Shown: positions 26,293-34,838 of the stretch, piece after piece
How positions within the stretch are numbered: position 1 is the stretch's first letter
Layout of the letters: every line of letters begins with the position of its first letter
NCBI GenBank assembly: GCA_036377675.1
Contig: DASUXY010000057.1
Span: forward strand, 1 to 64,000
Direction: 5' to 3'
DNA: 64,000 nt
Source of the DNA: DASUXY01 sp036377675
Lineage (GTDB): Bacteria > Bacillota > Bacilli > Bacillales > Amphibacillaceae
Notes under the pieces: generated by a model
What the model saw: only the letters and a program-made list of their open reading frames with translations
Database searches by the model: none
What the model was told of the DNA's origin: nothing
Translations under genes and position numbers: made by a program

Positions 26293-26684
26293 AAAGGTAT
26301 TATCAATTGGACACGAAAGAAAATATTCGATGGATTTCGGCTTATCAGGATCGGCCCTGTCCGGTTGATCTAACAAGCGTCCACACGAATCTCCTTGTCT
26401 TAGAAGGTGTGGAGCAGTGGGTTTATGAATGGGTAAATCAGGAGAGGATTGTCGATAAACGATTGTATGCTAGACAAGTAATTCAGCGCTGGTCAAATTG
26501 GGAACGTCAAGGAATGGATCGCAAATTAATCATCATTGGAACCGATATTTCTAAAGGAATTGTACCGCTTAAAGCGAGTCGACGAAAGTGGCGGGATCTC
26601 ACCGGTTGGTTTTATCAAGATTTGGTGAATCGTTGTGATCGCTTTGATCTCATTTGGTATGGGATTGCGAAACGATTGAAATAA
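26244..26684 (+). CDS. short CobU-like protein
   Basis: A 146-residue protein. The N-terminal TGGAFNGKAKW is a P-loop-like segment at the CobU position. The C-terminal GIVPLKASRRKWRDLTGWFYQDLVNRCDRF block (near residues 109-138) matches the conserved end of CobU better than the main cobU gene does. The middle, including the guanylylation histidine region, is missing. It may be a second subunit that complements cobU, a specialised kinase, or a decaying copy. GGAGGGG precedes the ATG, and it overlaps cobC by 49 bases. Confidence 0.7.
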   Translation: MHVVTGGAFNGKAKWVKRYYQLDTKENIRWISAYQDRPCPVDLTSVHTNLLVLEGVEQWVYEWVNQERIVDKRLYARQVIQRWSNWERQGMDRKLIIIGTDISKGIVPLKASRRKWRDLTGWFYQDLVNRCDRFDLIWYGIAKRLK

Positions 26685-26778
26685 TTGCGCATCGCTTTGA
26701 TCGTGTTTTACATACGTAGTTTGTAAAATAAGTCAATATATTTCATGCAGAATATTTATATAAATGGAGGAGATCACG

Positions 26779-27360
26779 ATGAAAATTTATACAAGAACAG
26801 GAGATAAAGGTCAGACGGGAATTATTGGGGGACGGGTTGACAAAGACGATATTCGCGTTGAAGCGTATGGAACGGTCGATGAATTAAACAGTTTTGTCGG
26901 ACAAGCGATCGTGGAATTGGATGAACAGACTTTTTCAGATGTGTTAGAGGATTTGGAAAAAATTCAACACGAATTATTTGATTGTGGCGGTGATTTAGCG
27001 AGCGTTTCGAAAAAAAGACCGCCGAAATTAACGGAAGACGCGATCACGTATTTGGAGGAACGGATTGACGAAATGACAGAAGAAACACCGGATATTGAGC
27101 GGTTTATTTTACCAGGAGGTGCGAAGCCTGCTGCGAGTATTCATATTGCTCGGACAATTACGAGACGAGCGGAACGACATGTTGTTCGTTTGTTGAAACA
27201 AGATGAGACGGTACCTCCTGTTACGCTACAATATTTAAATAGACTTTCAGATTATTTTTTCGCTCTCGCACGTGTGATCAATGCACGGTTAGGTGTAAAT
27301 GATGTTGAATATGTCCGAAGTGCCCGTGTGTTTCGCTCGAGTAAGAAAAAGGAGAAATAA
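26779..27360 (+). CDS. pduO: PduO-type cob(I)alamin adenosyltransferase
   Basis: A 193-residue enzyme of the PduO/MMAB family. It has MKIYTRTGDKGQTGIIGGRV at the N-terminus (ATP-binding), VEAYGTVDELNSFVG, FILPGGAKPAASIHIARTITRRAERHVV (near residues 112-140) and YLNRLSDYFFALAR. It attaches the adenosyl group to cob(I)alamin or cobinamide, the form required by CbiZ and CobU. GGAGG lies before the ATG at 26779. It starts 95 bp after the short CobU-like gene, most likely in the same transcript. Confidence 0.93.
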   Translation: MKIYTRTGDKGQTGIIGGRVDKDDIRVEAYGTVDELNSFVGQAIVELDEQTFSDVLEDLEKIQHELFDCGGDLASVSKKRPPKLTEDAITYLEERIDEMTEETPDIERFILPGGAKPAASIHIARTITRRAERHVVRLLKQDETVPPVTLQYLNRLSDYFFALARVINARLGVNDVEYVRSARVFRSSKKKEK

Positions 27361-27363
27361 ATC

Positions 27364-27852
27364 ATGGATATTAAAAAAATAAGTTTGCTTGCATTGTTTA
27401 TTGCTTTATCCGTGATAGGTTCCTTCATAAAAATACCCGCCGTGGTCGGTAGCATAGCGTTAGATGCATTTCCAGCACTTCTTGCCGTTGTTCTTATCGG
27501 AACGACGGCAGGGGCAGTTGTTGCGGGAATGGGACATATGGTGTCTGCTTATATTGGCGGTATGACTCTAGGACCGTTACACATCATTGTTGCAATGGGT
27601 ATGGCACTGATCGTTTGGGTGTTCGGTGTGATTTACAAATCAGACCGACGCATGTTAGCGGGTGTCATTTTTGTATTATGTAATAGTTTTATGATTCCAC
27701 TTCCATTTGCTTTCATAATGAGCATGCCATTTTACGTAGCATTGATTCCATCATTATTAGTTGGAGCATCTGTCAATACGGTCATTGCACTGATTCTTAT
27801 TCCACGGGTGGAGACGATTTTCCAGAAGCAATTGGCAGGTGTGATCAAATGA
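27364..27852 (+). CDS. cblT: ECF transporter S component CblT (alpha-ribazole)
   Basis: A 162-residue membrane protein with about five or six helices and the small-residue-rich pattern of ECF substrate-binding proteins. It overlaps the following PurM-like kinase gene by four bases (ATGA) and lies in a B12-riboswitch operon. This is the arrangement described for CblT-CblS, the alpha-ribazole transporter and kinase of Listeria and Geobacillus. The substrate assignment rests on this context. No ECF ATPase genes are nearby. Confidence 0.8.
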   Translation: MDIKKISLLALFIALSVIGSFIKIPAVVGSIALDAFPALLAVVLIGTTAGAVVAGMGHMVSAYIGGMTLGPLHIIVAMGMALIVWVFGVIYKSDRRMLAGVIFVLCNSFMIPLPFAFIMSMPFYVALIPSLLVGASVNTVIALILIPRVETIFQKQLAGVIK

Positions 27853-28574
27853 ACCATGATGCGCTCATTATTCCTTTGAATGATACCGAAGAATTAGTCG
27901 TTGCTAGCGATAACAGTGGCTCGATTGGAAAAAAACCATTCGATGAGATTTTCGTGTCGTACGATATCGTTGGCTACTCTGTTTTTCGAGTAGCTTATAT
28001 GGAATGCGCGGCTGCTGGTGGTGTGCCATTTTCAATTATCATGCACAACTTTAACGGAGATGATGTCTGGGGTTCACTTATTAACGGCATCCGACGGGGA
28101 TTTACAGAACTAGGGATTCAAGAGCTGCCGATTACAGGGAGTACAGAATCCAACTTTACATTAAAACAATCGGCAACAAGTATGACGATTTTAGGAAAAA
28201 GACCACGAAAAGAAGTGGATCGGCGATTCAATCGTCATTGTCATGTAGCGATCATCGGAAAACCTCTCGTCGGTAATGAAGTGCTTGCCGAACCTGAAAG
28301 TGTTGCTCCGCTTTGGTTATTCCAATGGTTTTGTGAACAAGATGAAGTGTTAGGCATTATCCCAGTTGGTTCGAAGGGGATCTTATCCGAATTGAAAAAG
28401 ACATTCCCCCACCATACGTTCCAATTCCCAGACGAGATTGATGTAACGGCATCAGCTGGACCTGCTACATCTTTTGTCGCGATTTATGATCGAGATGATC
28501 ATGATCACATCAAGAAAAAAGCCGACAAATGGTTTCAAGGATACGCCGTTCTAGGTGAAGGAAATGGAAAGTAA
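27849..28574 (+). CDS. cblS: alpha-ribazole kinase CblS
   Basis: A 241-residue protein with a PurM/ThiL-like ATP-grasp-unrelated fold. The N-terminus carries VVASDNSGSIG, followed by YDIVGYSVFRVAYMECAAAGGVPFSI (near residue 38) and PITGSTESNF (near 98). CblS phosphorylates imported alpha-ribazole to alpha-ribazole phosphate for CobS, replacing the CobT route. No cobT gene is present in the operon, which agrees with this. It is the last gene; a strong terminator follows about 110 bp later. Confidence 0.82.
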   Translation: MNHDALIIPLNDTEELVVASDNSGSIGKKPFDEIFVSYDIVGYSVFRVAYMECAAAGGVPFSIIMHNFNGDDVWGSLINGIRRGFTELGIQELPITGSTESNFTLKQSATSMTILGKRPRKEVDRRFNRHCHVAIIGKPLVGNEVLAEPESVAPLWLFQWFCEQDEVLGIIPVGSKGILSELKKTFPHHTFQFPDEIDVTASAGPATSFVAIYDRDDHDHIKKKADKWFQGYAVLGEGNGK

Positions 28575-28684
28575 TCGGAAAATCACATATGTAAGCAAGT
28601 GCCGTTTCTATAGTCATCATAGATCGGATCTGAGTCCACAGCATATGTAGACGGGAAAGTTACGATTCGCTTCATTTGAAACGG

Positions 28685-28722
28685 AAAAAGGACACATGAA
28701 GTTTTTAACGTGTGTCCTTTTT
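28685..28722. terminator. bidirectional terminator between cblS and metA
   Basis: AAAAAGGACACA faces TGTGTCCTTTTT across 14 bases. It gives a T-tract on either strand, suiting the convergent corrinoid operon and metA. Confidence 0.88.
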
Positions 28723-28773
28723 GGTTGCTACCAAAAGAAATGGAAATGTATTTTTCCTCGTTGAAGATGTGAG

Positions 28774-29682
28774 TTACTCCCAAGTATAAGGCGTTTCTTG
28801 ATATACATAATAGTTCAGCCAGTTTGAAAACAATAAATGTGTATGTGAGCGCCACGTGTTAAGCGGTGTTTGTTTAACATCATCATTTGGAAAATAGTTT
28901 TCGGGCATGTCAATGTTTAATCCTTTTGCTAAATCACGCTCATATTCCTCGGCCAATGTTGTCGCATCATATTCTAAATGACCGGTAATCATAATGTGTT
29001 TCGTATCATTTGACATGATTAAAAATGCCCCCGCCTCATCGGATGCTGAAAGTAACGTTAAATCGGGATGGTTTTTAATATCTTCCATGGCAACGGCCGT
29101 ATAGCGTGAGTGTGGTGCGCGGAATACATCGTCAAACCCACGTACGAGCTTTACCGTTGGATCGGATAAGCGATGGTTATAAATTCCCGAGCATTTTTTC
29201 GGCAACTCATACTTATCAATTCCATAGTGGTAGTATAGAGCCGCCTGGGCACCCCAACAAATATGTAGAACGGAGGTGACATTCGTTTTTGTCCATTCCA
29301 TGATTTGTGTCAATTCTTCCCAATAGTCCACATCTTCAAATGGGAGTTTTTCAATCGGGGCCCCTGTAATAATCATCCCATCAAACCGTTTGTTTTCAAT
29401 CTCTTTAAATGTCGTATAAAACGTATTTAAGTGGGATTTACTTACATTTTTAGATTCATAAGTTGCTGTATGTAAAAATGTAATGTTTACTTGTAATGGC
29501 GTATTGCCTAGTAGTCGTAATAATTGTAACTCTGTTTTTTCCTTTTCAGGCATCAAGTTTAATATGACGATTCGGAGCGGTCGGATATCTTGTGTTTTAG
29601 CGCGGTCTTCATCCATTACGAAAATATTTTCCTGTTTTAGAAATTTTCGTGCTGGTAATTGTTTTGGTATTTTAATAGGCAA
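28774..29682 (-). CDS. metA: homoserine O-acetyltransferase MetA
   Basis: A 302-residue MetA-family acyltransferase. The nucleophilic cysteine is in HICWGAQAALYYHYG (near residue 142), with the histidine-glutamate pair in ITGHLEYD (near 235). Bacillus-type MetA enzymes use acetyl-CoA to make O-acetylhomoserine for methionine synthesis. Translation begins at a TTG with GAGGTGA six bases upstream. Unlike many Bacillaceae methionine genes, I see no S-box or T-box leader in the short upstream gap. Confidence 0.92.
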   Translation of the reverse strand: MPIKIPKQLPARKFLKQENIFVMDEDRAKTQDIRPLRIVILNLMPEKEKTELQLLRLLGNTPLQVNITFLHTATYESKNVSKSHLNTFYTTFKEIENKRFDGMIITGAPIEKLPFEDVDYWEELTQIMEWTKTNVTSVLHICWGAQAALYYHYGIDKYELPKKCSGIYNHRLSDPTVKLVRGFDDVFRAPHSRYTAVAMEDIKNHPDLTLLSASDEAGAFLIMSNDTKHIMITGHLEYDATTLAEEYERDLAKGLNIDMPENYFPNDDVKQTPLNTWRSHTHLLFSNWLNYYVYQETPYTWE

Positions 29683-29797
29683 TTGCTATCACCTCTTTTT
29701 CAGTTCGTAGTAGTGATAATGGTTTCTATTATATAATTAAAAAAATATTTCGGCAACGTTTACATTCCATTCATCGTACGTCAATCGGATGTAAAAT

Positions 29798-29822
29798 ACC
29801 CGATAGAACCATTCTATCGGGT
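29798..29822 (-). terminator. terminator of the yrrT-luxS-mcc operon
   Basis: ACCCGATAGAA pairs perfectly with TTCTATCGGGT across three bases; ATTTTAC follows on the minus strand. The out-of-frame mccA reading frame runs through it, showing that this end of the frame is not native coding sequence. Confidence 0.75.
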
Positions 29823-29859
29823 GGGATTCGATTACCTGCGCGGAATGACGAATATATTG

Positions 29860-29940
29860 TTATGTTAAGGCTTGATCCAAGTCTTCGATTAAATCGGCGA
29901 CATCTTCTAAACCGATTGATATTCGGATGAGACGTTCCAC
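29860..29940 (-). pseudogene. mccB: 3' remnant of mccB (cystathionine gamma-lyase)
   Basis: In the frame shifted by one base from mccA, the sequence encodes RLIRISIGLEDVADLIEDL and then DQALT and a stop: 26 codons. This is the typical extreme C-terminus of Cys/Met-metabolism PLP enzymes such as MccB, MetB and MetC. Nothing else of that roughly 380-residue enzyme is left. It is the distal edge of a deletion that began inside mccA. Confidence 0.85.
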
Positions 29941-30497
29941 ACGAACCCGCACCAGCGATAAAAGTGTCAATTTGTCCCTGAAGATCAGTCCATAGTTCTG
30001 GTCCTAACGTATAGTAGTATGTGTCTGGGTTCCATGGATTGTTAAATTGATTGAGATGATAGGAGGTCGGAATGGTTTTGACAAGCTGCTTGGCTTTTTC
30101 AATTGCACCTTCCATTCCAAGGTGAGTCGGTGTATGAATCACTTTAGCTCCAAGCGCTTGCATGAGTGTTTGTTTTTCAATACTAAAATGTTCAGGCGTG
30201 ATGAAGATTGCTTTCATTTCGTAATGAATCGCAGCAAGTGCTAAGTCGATCCCTGTGTTTCCAACCGTTGCTTCAATAATCGTCCCACCTCTTTTAAGGT
30301 CACCATTTTTGAGTGCTTGTTGAATGACATAAAATCCTAGGCGGTCTTTAATACTACCGCCTGGATTAAAGTATTCTAACTTCGCAAATAACTGAACGTC
30401 GGTAGGAATTCTATACGATGTTATTTCATACAGTGGTGTTTGACCAACTAACTGTGTGAGATTGTTCATGAATTTATAAGTCATCTCATGTATAGGG

Positions 30498-30971
30498 TTA
30501 AGCGAACACTTCTGTCCACTCATCTTTTTTTGCTAACATATTTTTAGCAAGTTCTTTAGCCCCTTCTAAACTATGGCTTTTTGCCCAACCACACTGTACT
30601 TCATTACAGGCAGGTACCTCATTTGCTTCTAATACGTCGGTTAATGTTTTTTCTAATAGTTGTAAAACATTTTCGTAACTTTCATGGTTCATCATCGTTA
30701 AATAAAACCCTGTTTGACATCCCATCGGACTAATATCGATCACTTGATCAGAATGATTGCGAATGAGTTCAGCCATTAAATGTTCTAATGAGTGTAAGGC
30801 GGGCATGCGCATATGTTCTTTGTTCGGCTGCAGAAAACGCAAGTCATATTTATATAAAACATCACCATGTTCTCCTTCATTTTTGCTTGCCAGTCGGACG
30901 TAAGGGGCTTTCACTTTCGTATGGTCTAAATTAAAACTTTCGACATTCATTTGTTTCTGTTGTTTCGCCAT
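30498..30971 (-). CDS. luxS: S-ribosylhomocysteine lyase LuxS
   Basis: A 157-residue LuxS. Zinc ligands are visible in HSLEHLMAE (two histidines) and in ACNEVQCGW (cysteine), and the catalytic cysteine in SPMGCQTGFY. It cleaves S-ribosylhomocysteine to homocysteine and the AI-2 precursor. It overlaps yrrT by 41 bases and precedes the mccA fragment. In B. subtilis the equivalent operon has mtnN at this place, so LuxS supplies the next step of the same SAM-recycling route. AAAGGAG is ten bases upstream of the ATG. Confidence 0.94.
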   Translation of the reverse strand: MAKQQKQMNVESFNLDHTKVKAPYVRLASKNEGEHGDVLYKYDLRFLQPNKEHMRMPALHSLEHLMAELIRNHSDQVIDISPMGCQTGFYLTMMNHESYENVLQLLEKTLTDVLEANEVPACNEVQCGWAKSHSLEGAKELAKNMLAKKDEWTEVFA

Positions 30972-31617
30972 TGTTTATTCGCTCCTTTTTCGCTTCAATG
31001 ATCCACACAAAATCGTTCATCTGTTTGTATTGAGTCGTGAACCGATTCGTCTTCAATATATGATCCAAATAGGGAATGGTCGTGTAATATTCGGTCTGTA
31101 AATCATTTGCCAATCGGTGATAGTTCTTCTTGAGTGCACTCGCGATCGCTTGCTCCTTCGCTTCTTCATCGATAAAAATCGTATCCGCAAAAACGATTTT
31201 TCCACTGGTATTCAATAATCGCGCATATATTTTAATCGCTTCTTCTTTTTCTTGATCGGTGAGGTGATGAAATGCATAACTGCTAGCAATTGTATCTACT
31301 TTTCGATCCATGTAAGGAAAATCTAAGAAATGACCTTGAACAATCGTCACTTCGGGTAATTTTTTCTTGGCGATGATCCGCATGTTTTCGGACGGTTCGA
31401 TGCCGATGATGTGATGGCCTTTGTCTACTAATTGTTTCGTCAAATTACCTGTCCCAACCCCAAATTCAATCATGTCACCGGAAGAACGGTGGGCGACTTC
31501 ATGAAGAATTTTATCGTAGGATTTAAATACATCCTTGTACTCCACATCGTTACCTGCAACGGACTGGTCATACACAGCTGCCCAACGGTCAAAAAAGTCA
31601 ATAAATTGCTCTGCCAT
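30931..31617 (-). CDS. yrrT: class I SAM-dependent methyltransferase YrrT
   Basis: A 228-residue Rossmann-fold methyltransferase with motif I IEFGVGTGNLTKQL (near residue 47), GIEPSENM (near 73) and ASSYAFHHL (near 110). It matches YrrT, first gene of the CymR-controlled B. subtilis operon for methionine-to-cysteine conversion. The methyl acceptor is unknown. GGGAGGAAAG precedes the ATG. Homocysteine recycling by LuxS and the broken mccA/mccB remain downstream in order. Confidence 0.88.
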   Translation of the reverse strand: MAEQFIDFFDRWAAVYDQSVAGNDVEYKDVFKSYDKILHEVAHRSSGDMIEFGVGTGNLTKQLVDKGHHIIGIEPSENMRIIAKKKLPEVTIVQGHFLDFPYMDRKVDTIASSYAFHHLTDQEKEEAIKIYARLLNTSGKIVFADTIFIDEEAKEQAIASALKKNYHRLANDLQTEYYTTIPYLDHILKTNRFTTQYKQMNDFVWIIEAKKERINNGETTETNECRKF

Positions 31618-31909
31618 ATCTTTCCTCCCCTATTTACCTTATTTCGATGGAATTACTCGGATTAAACGTAATATAACATGGATTGTGCACTTACGCAATA
31701 GCGTTGAGCAAAAATAGGCTTGTTCTCGGAAATTATAAAGAAAAAGCTAATACGTAACTGAGCAGTGACGATTATGGTAAAATAACTATTAATTGTTGAA
31801 ACTTTACTCGTAGTAAAACGTATGAATAGAAAGAAATAATTATCGCTTTTTGATATGATAGCTCATTATAGATCGTTGAATAAATATGGTTATAGGGGGA
31901 ATTAACATT

Positions 31910-34672
31910 TTGGATTTTAAGGGGAGTAACAATGTCATCCAATTTAGAAAATGGAAGAGACTCGGTAAATGGATCAGTTGGATTGTCGGAGTATTCGCTT
32001 TTTTAATTGTTATCGGTTTACCAATACTTCAATGGGTTATCAATTATATATGGATGGATACACTCGGCTTCGGTAGCGTTTATGCAACTATTTTGACGAG
32101 TAAATTCGTGCTTGGAGCTTCTGGGTTTATTTTGTTTGCTATCCTCACATATGTGACGATGAGTTGGATGCGTCGCGTTTATGTGACTCATTTTGGTCCA
32201 CAGTATTTACCACCTTATATTCCAAACCGGAAAATAAGTTCTTGGTTGATGTTAGGTGTGTCGGTTTTGCTTGGAGTAATTGGTAGTTTAATTATCCAAG
32301 GAGTTGGTTGGGAGCCAGCGCTAAAACTATTGAACCACGCATCTTTTAATCAAACGGATCCATTTTTTAAGATGGATATATCTTTTTACGTATTTATTTT
32401 GCCATTTATTAAATTTGTCATCTATGTGTTGTTCGGGTTGAGCATTTTCTTTTTACTTGCGGAGATCGGTGTTTATTCGGTCTTCGGAATCTACCGGAAA
32501 AGTCGCTTAGCTCAACTCCACATTGGGGTAACGGTCGGATTTATCGGGTTATTGTTAGCGGGCATTCATTTGTTAGCACCTTATGAAACATTATTAACGG
32601 ACCAAGTGAACCTTTTTCAGAAAAGTGTCGTTTACGGGTTAAGTTATACCGACCGCTGGGTTAACATTCCGAAATCATACGTTCTTGCAGCAGTGGCTAT
32701 CATCGGGACGATTTGGTTTATCGTTTCTTTAGTTCGGGGAAAACTTCAATCGTTGACTATTCCTGTACTGGCATACATCTGTTTAGTTATTGTCGGGCAA
32801 GTTGGATCGGTTGTCGTACAAAGTTTTGTCGTTTCCCCGAATGAATTTTCAAAAGAAGAACCATATCTTGAGCATAACTTGACGTATACGAAATTAGCTT
32901 ACGGCTTAGATGAAGTACAAGAAAAAGAACATCCTGGAAACGATTCGCTCGATGAAGAGATGGTGAAACGAAATGAATTAACTGTGAGTAATGTTAGGTT
33001 AAATGACTCTCGTCCATTATTAGATATTTATAATCAATTGCAGACGTTCCGGACGTACTATAAGTTTAATGGGATGGATATTGATCGATACGAAATCGAT
33101 GGAGACTATGAGCAAGTGTTTATTTCCGCAAGGGAATTAAGCACGGATGATCTTCCTTCTCAGGCAAAAACGTGGGTCAACCGTAAACTTAGGTATACAC
33201 ATGGGTATGGCATTGCGATGAGTCATGTTAATAAAGTAACGAAACAAGGCCAACCCGAATATATGATTAAAAATATACCATCAGAAGGCATACTCGATGT
33301 CACTCGACCACAAATTTATTTTGGAGAAGAACCGTATCCCAACGTCATTGTAAATACGAAGGTCGATGAATTTGATTATCCGACGGGGGATGAAAATGAA
33401 ACGAATCGCTTTGAAGAAAGAACAGGAATTCCTTTAACAGGTATCAACCGGTTGTTATTTGCTTTAGATGAAGGATCGTTCCGGATGCTCATCTCGGACC
33501 AACTGACGAAAGAAAGTCAATTGTTAGCTACTCGTAATATTATGGATCGTGTGAAACGCATTGCCCCGTTTTTTCAATATGATGATGATCCATACATTTT
33601 TGTACGAGAAGATGGAACGCTCGCCTGGATAATTGATGCGTATGTATCGGCGGAACGTTATCCATTTTCAGAACCACATGCGAAGCAAGAAAATTACATC
33701 CGCAATTCGGTGAAAGTGATGATTGATGCGTATACGGGTGAAGTTGACTTTTACATCGTTGACCCTGAAGATCCACTCATTCAAACGTATCAACAAATTT
33801 TCCCAAAGTTATTTACGAAAGAGATTCCAGCGGACGTGCAAGCACACTTTCGTTATCCAGAAAAAATGTTTAAGATTCAAGCGAAAATGTATGGAACATA
33901 TCACATGTCGAACTTAGAAGTATTTTATAATCGTGAAGATTATTGGCAGTTCCCGACGGAAAAATATTTTAATAAAGATATTGAAATGGAACCGTATTAT
34001 ATTACGATGACATTGCCAGAATATGATGAAGAAGAGTTTATTTTAATGATGCCGTATACACCGAAAAAACGGCAAAATATGATATCTTGGATGGGTGTTC
34101 GTAATGATGGAGAGCATTACGGTGAAATCTTTGTCTATCGTTTTCCAAAACAAAAAAATATATACGGTCCTCAACAAGTTGAAAATCGTATTAATCAAGA
34201 CAGTGTCATTTCACAACAATTAAACTTGTGGGCGCAAGGTGGATCAGAAGTCATCCGCGGAAACCTTCTTGCGATTCCAATCGAGGATACCGTTTTATAT
34301 GTAGAACCGATTTATATTGAATCTTCCAATGAAACATCACTTCCAGAAGTAAAACAAGTCGTTATGGCTTATGGGGATCATATCGTTATGGAAGAAACAT
34401 TTGATAAAGCGTTGGAAAAAATTATCGAACGGACAGATGGAAAAGGTCCGGGTGTAAGCGATCAAGATGCGAAACAAAAAGAGGATCAAGACGGTGGGGA
34501 AGATGCAAGCAAGGAACAACCAGCGGATCTGATTCTCGATCCCGAGCAGACGTTACGTGAAGTATCTGAACGATTCGATGCGTATCAGAAAGCTTTGTCT
34601 GATGGAGAATGGGAAAAAGCTGCCGAAATTATGTCTGAGCTTGAAGAGAAATTAAAAGAAGTTGAAAAATAA
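31910..34672 (+). CDS. UPF0182 family membrane protein
   Basis: About 920 residues: seven or so membrane helices in the first 300 residues, then a large extracytoplasmic domain, and an acidic, helical C-terminal tail (from about residue 860). It belongs to the uncharacterised UPF0182 family of Firmicutes, Actinobacteria and Cyanobacteria; no biochemical function is established that I know of. TTG at 31910 with AGGGGGA nine bases upstream is the better start; the ATG at 31886 lies before that site. Monocistronic. Confidence 0.88.
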   Translation: MDFKGSNNVIQFRKWKRLGKWISWIVGVFAFLIVIGLPILQWVINYIWMDTLGFGSVYATILTSKFVLGASGFILFAILTYVTMSWMRRVYVTHFGPQYLPPYIPNRKISSWLMLGVSVLLGVIGSLIIQGVGWEPALKLLNHASFNQTDPFFKMDISFYVFILPFIKFVIYVLFGLSIFFLLAEIGVYSVFGIYRKSRLAQLHIGVTVGFIGLLLAGIHLLAPYETLLTDQVNLFQKSVVYGLSYTDRWVNIPKSYVLAAVAIIGTIWFIVSLVRGKLQSLTIPVLAYICLVIVGQVGSVVVQSFVVSPNEFSKEEPYLEHNLTYTKLAYGLDEVQEKEHPGNDSLDEEMVKRNELTVSNVRLNDSRPLLDIYNQLQTFRTYYKFNGMDIDRYEIDGDYEQVFISARELSTDDLPSQAKTWVNRKLRYTHGYGIAMSHVNKVTKQGQPEYMIKNIPSEGILDVTRPQIYFGEEPYPNVIVNTKVDEFDYPTGDENETNRFEERTGIPLTGINRLLFALDEGSFRMLISDQLTKESQLLATRNIMDRVKRIAPFFQYDDDPYIFVREDGTLAWIIDAYVSAERYPFSEPHAKQENYIRNSVKVMIDAYTGEVDFYIVDPEDPLIQTYQQIFPKLFTKEIPADVQAHFRYPEKMFKIQAKMYGTYHMSNLEVFYNREDYWQFPTEKYFNKDIEMEPYYITMTLPEYDEEEFILMMPYTPKKRQNMISWMGVRNDGEHYGEIFVYRFPKQKNIYGPQQVENRINQDSVISQQLNLWAQGGSEVIRGNLLAIPIEDTVLYVEPIYIESSNETSLPEVKQVVMAYGDHIVMEETFDKALEKIIERTDGKGPGVSDQDAKQKEDQDGGEDASKEQPADLILDPEQTLREVSERFDAYQKALSDGEWEKAAEIMSELEEKLKEVEK

Positions 34673-34704
34673 TTCGGTGATCGGATGTCCAGTACTATGA
34701 GATT

Positions 34705-34748
34705 AAAAAACTGTTGGTCGCTTTCATAGCGTGACCAACAGTTTTTTT
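34705..34748. terminator. bidirectional terminator
   Basis: AAAAAACTGTTGGTC faces GACCAACAGTTTTTTT around a 12-base loop. It lies between the UPF0182 gene and the convergent hydrolase gene. Confidence 0.9.
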
Positions 34749-34838
34749 AGTGAGTTCCTTTAACGACAAAGATGAGCGACAAAATCGATTGTGGTAATAT
34801 AGAAGTCTGTTAGATTTCATTGGGGTTGATCGACATTT

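Larger units (their letters stand above)
29771..30484 (-). pseudogene. mccA: truncated mccA (O-acetylserine-dependent cystathionine beta-synthase)
   Basis: The first 180 or so residues are a good cysteine synthase/MccA sequence: LTQLVGQTPLYEI, the PLP lysine in NPGGSIKDRLG, EATVGNTGIDLALAA and the start of the FIAGAGSCGT phosphate-binding loop. There the homology ends, where normal enzymes continue for about 125 residues. The following frame is non-native, reading the mccB tail out of frame and then the terminator. The key C-terminal cofactor-binding serine region is lost, so activity is unlikely. It sits 13 bases after luxS; starts at 30484 or 30469 are possible. Confidence 0.85.

Noticed and set aside
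31640..31670. Possible CymR site upstream of yrrT around ATGGAATT
   Set aside because: Only part of the known consensus is present and the spacing is off by one base.
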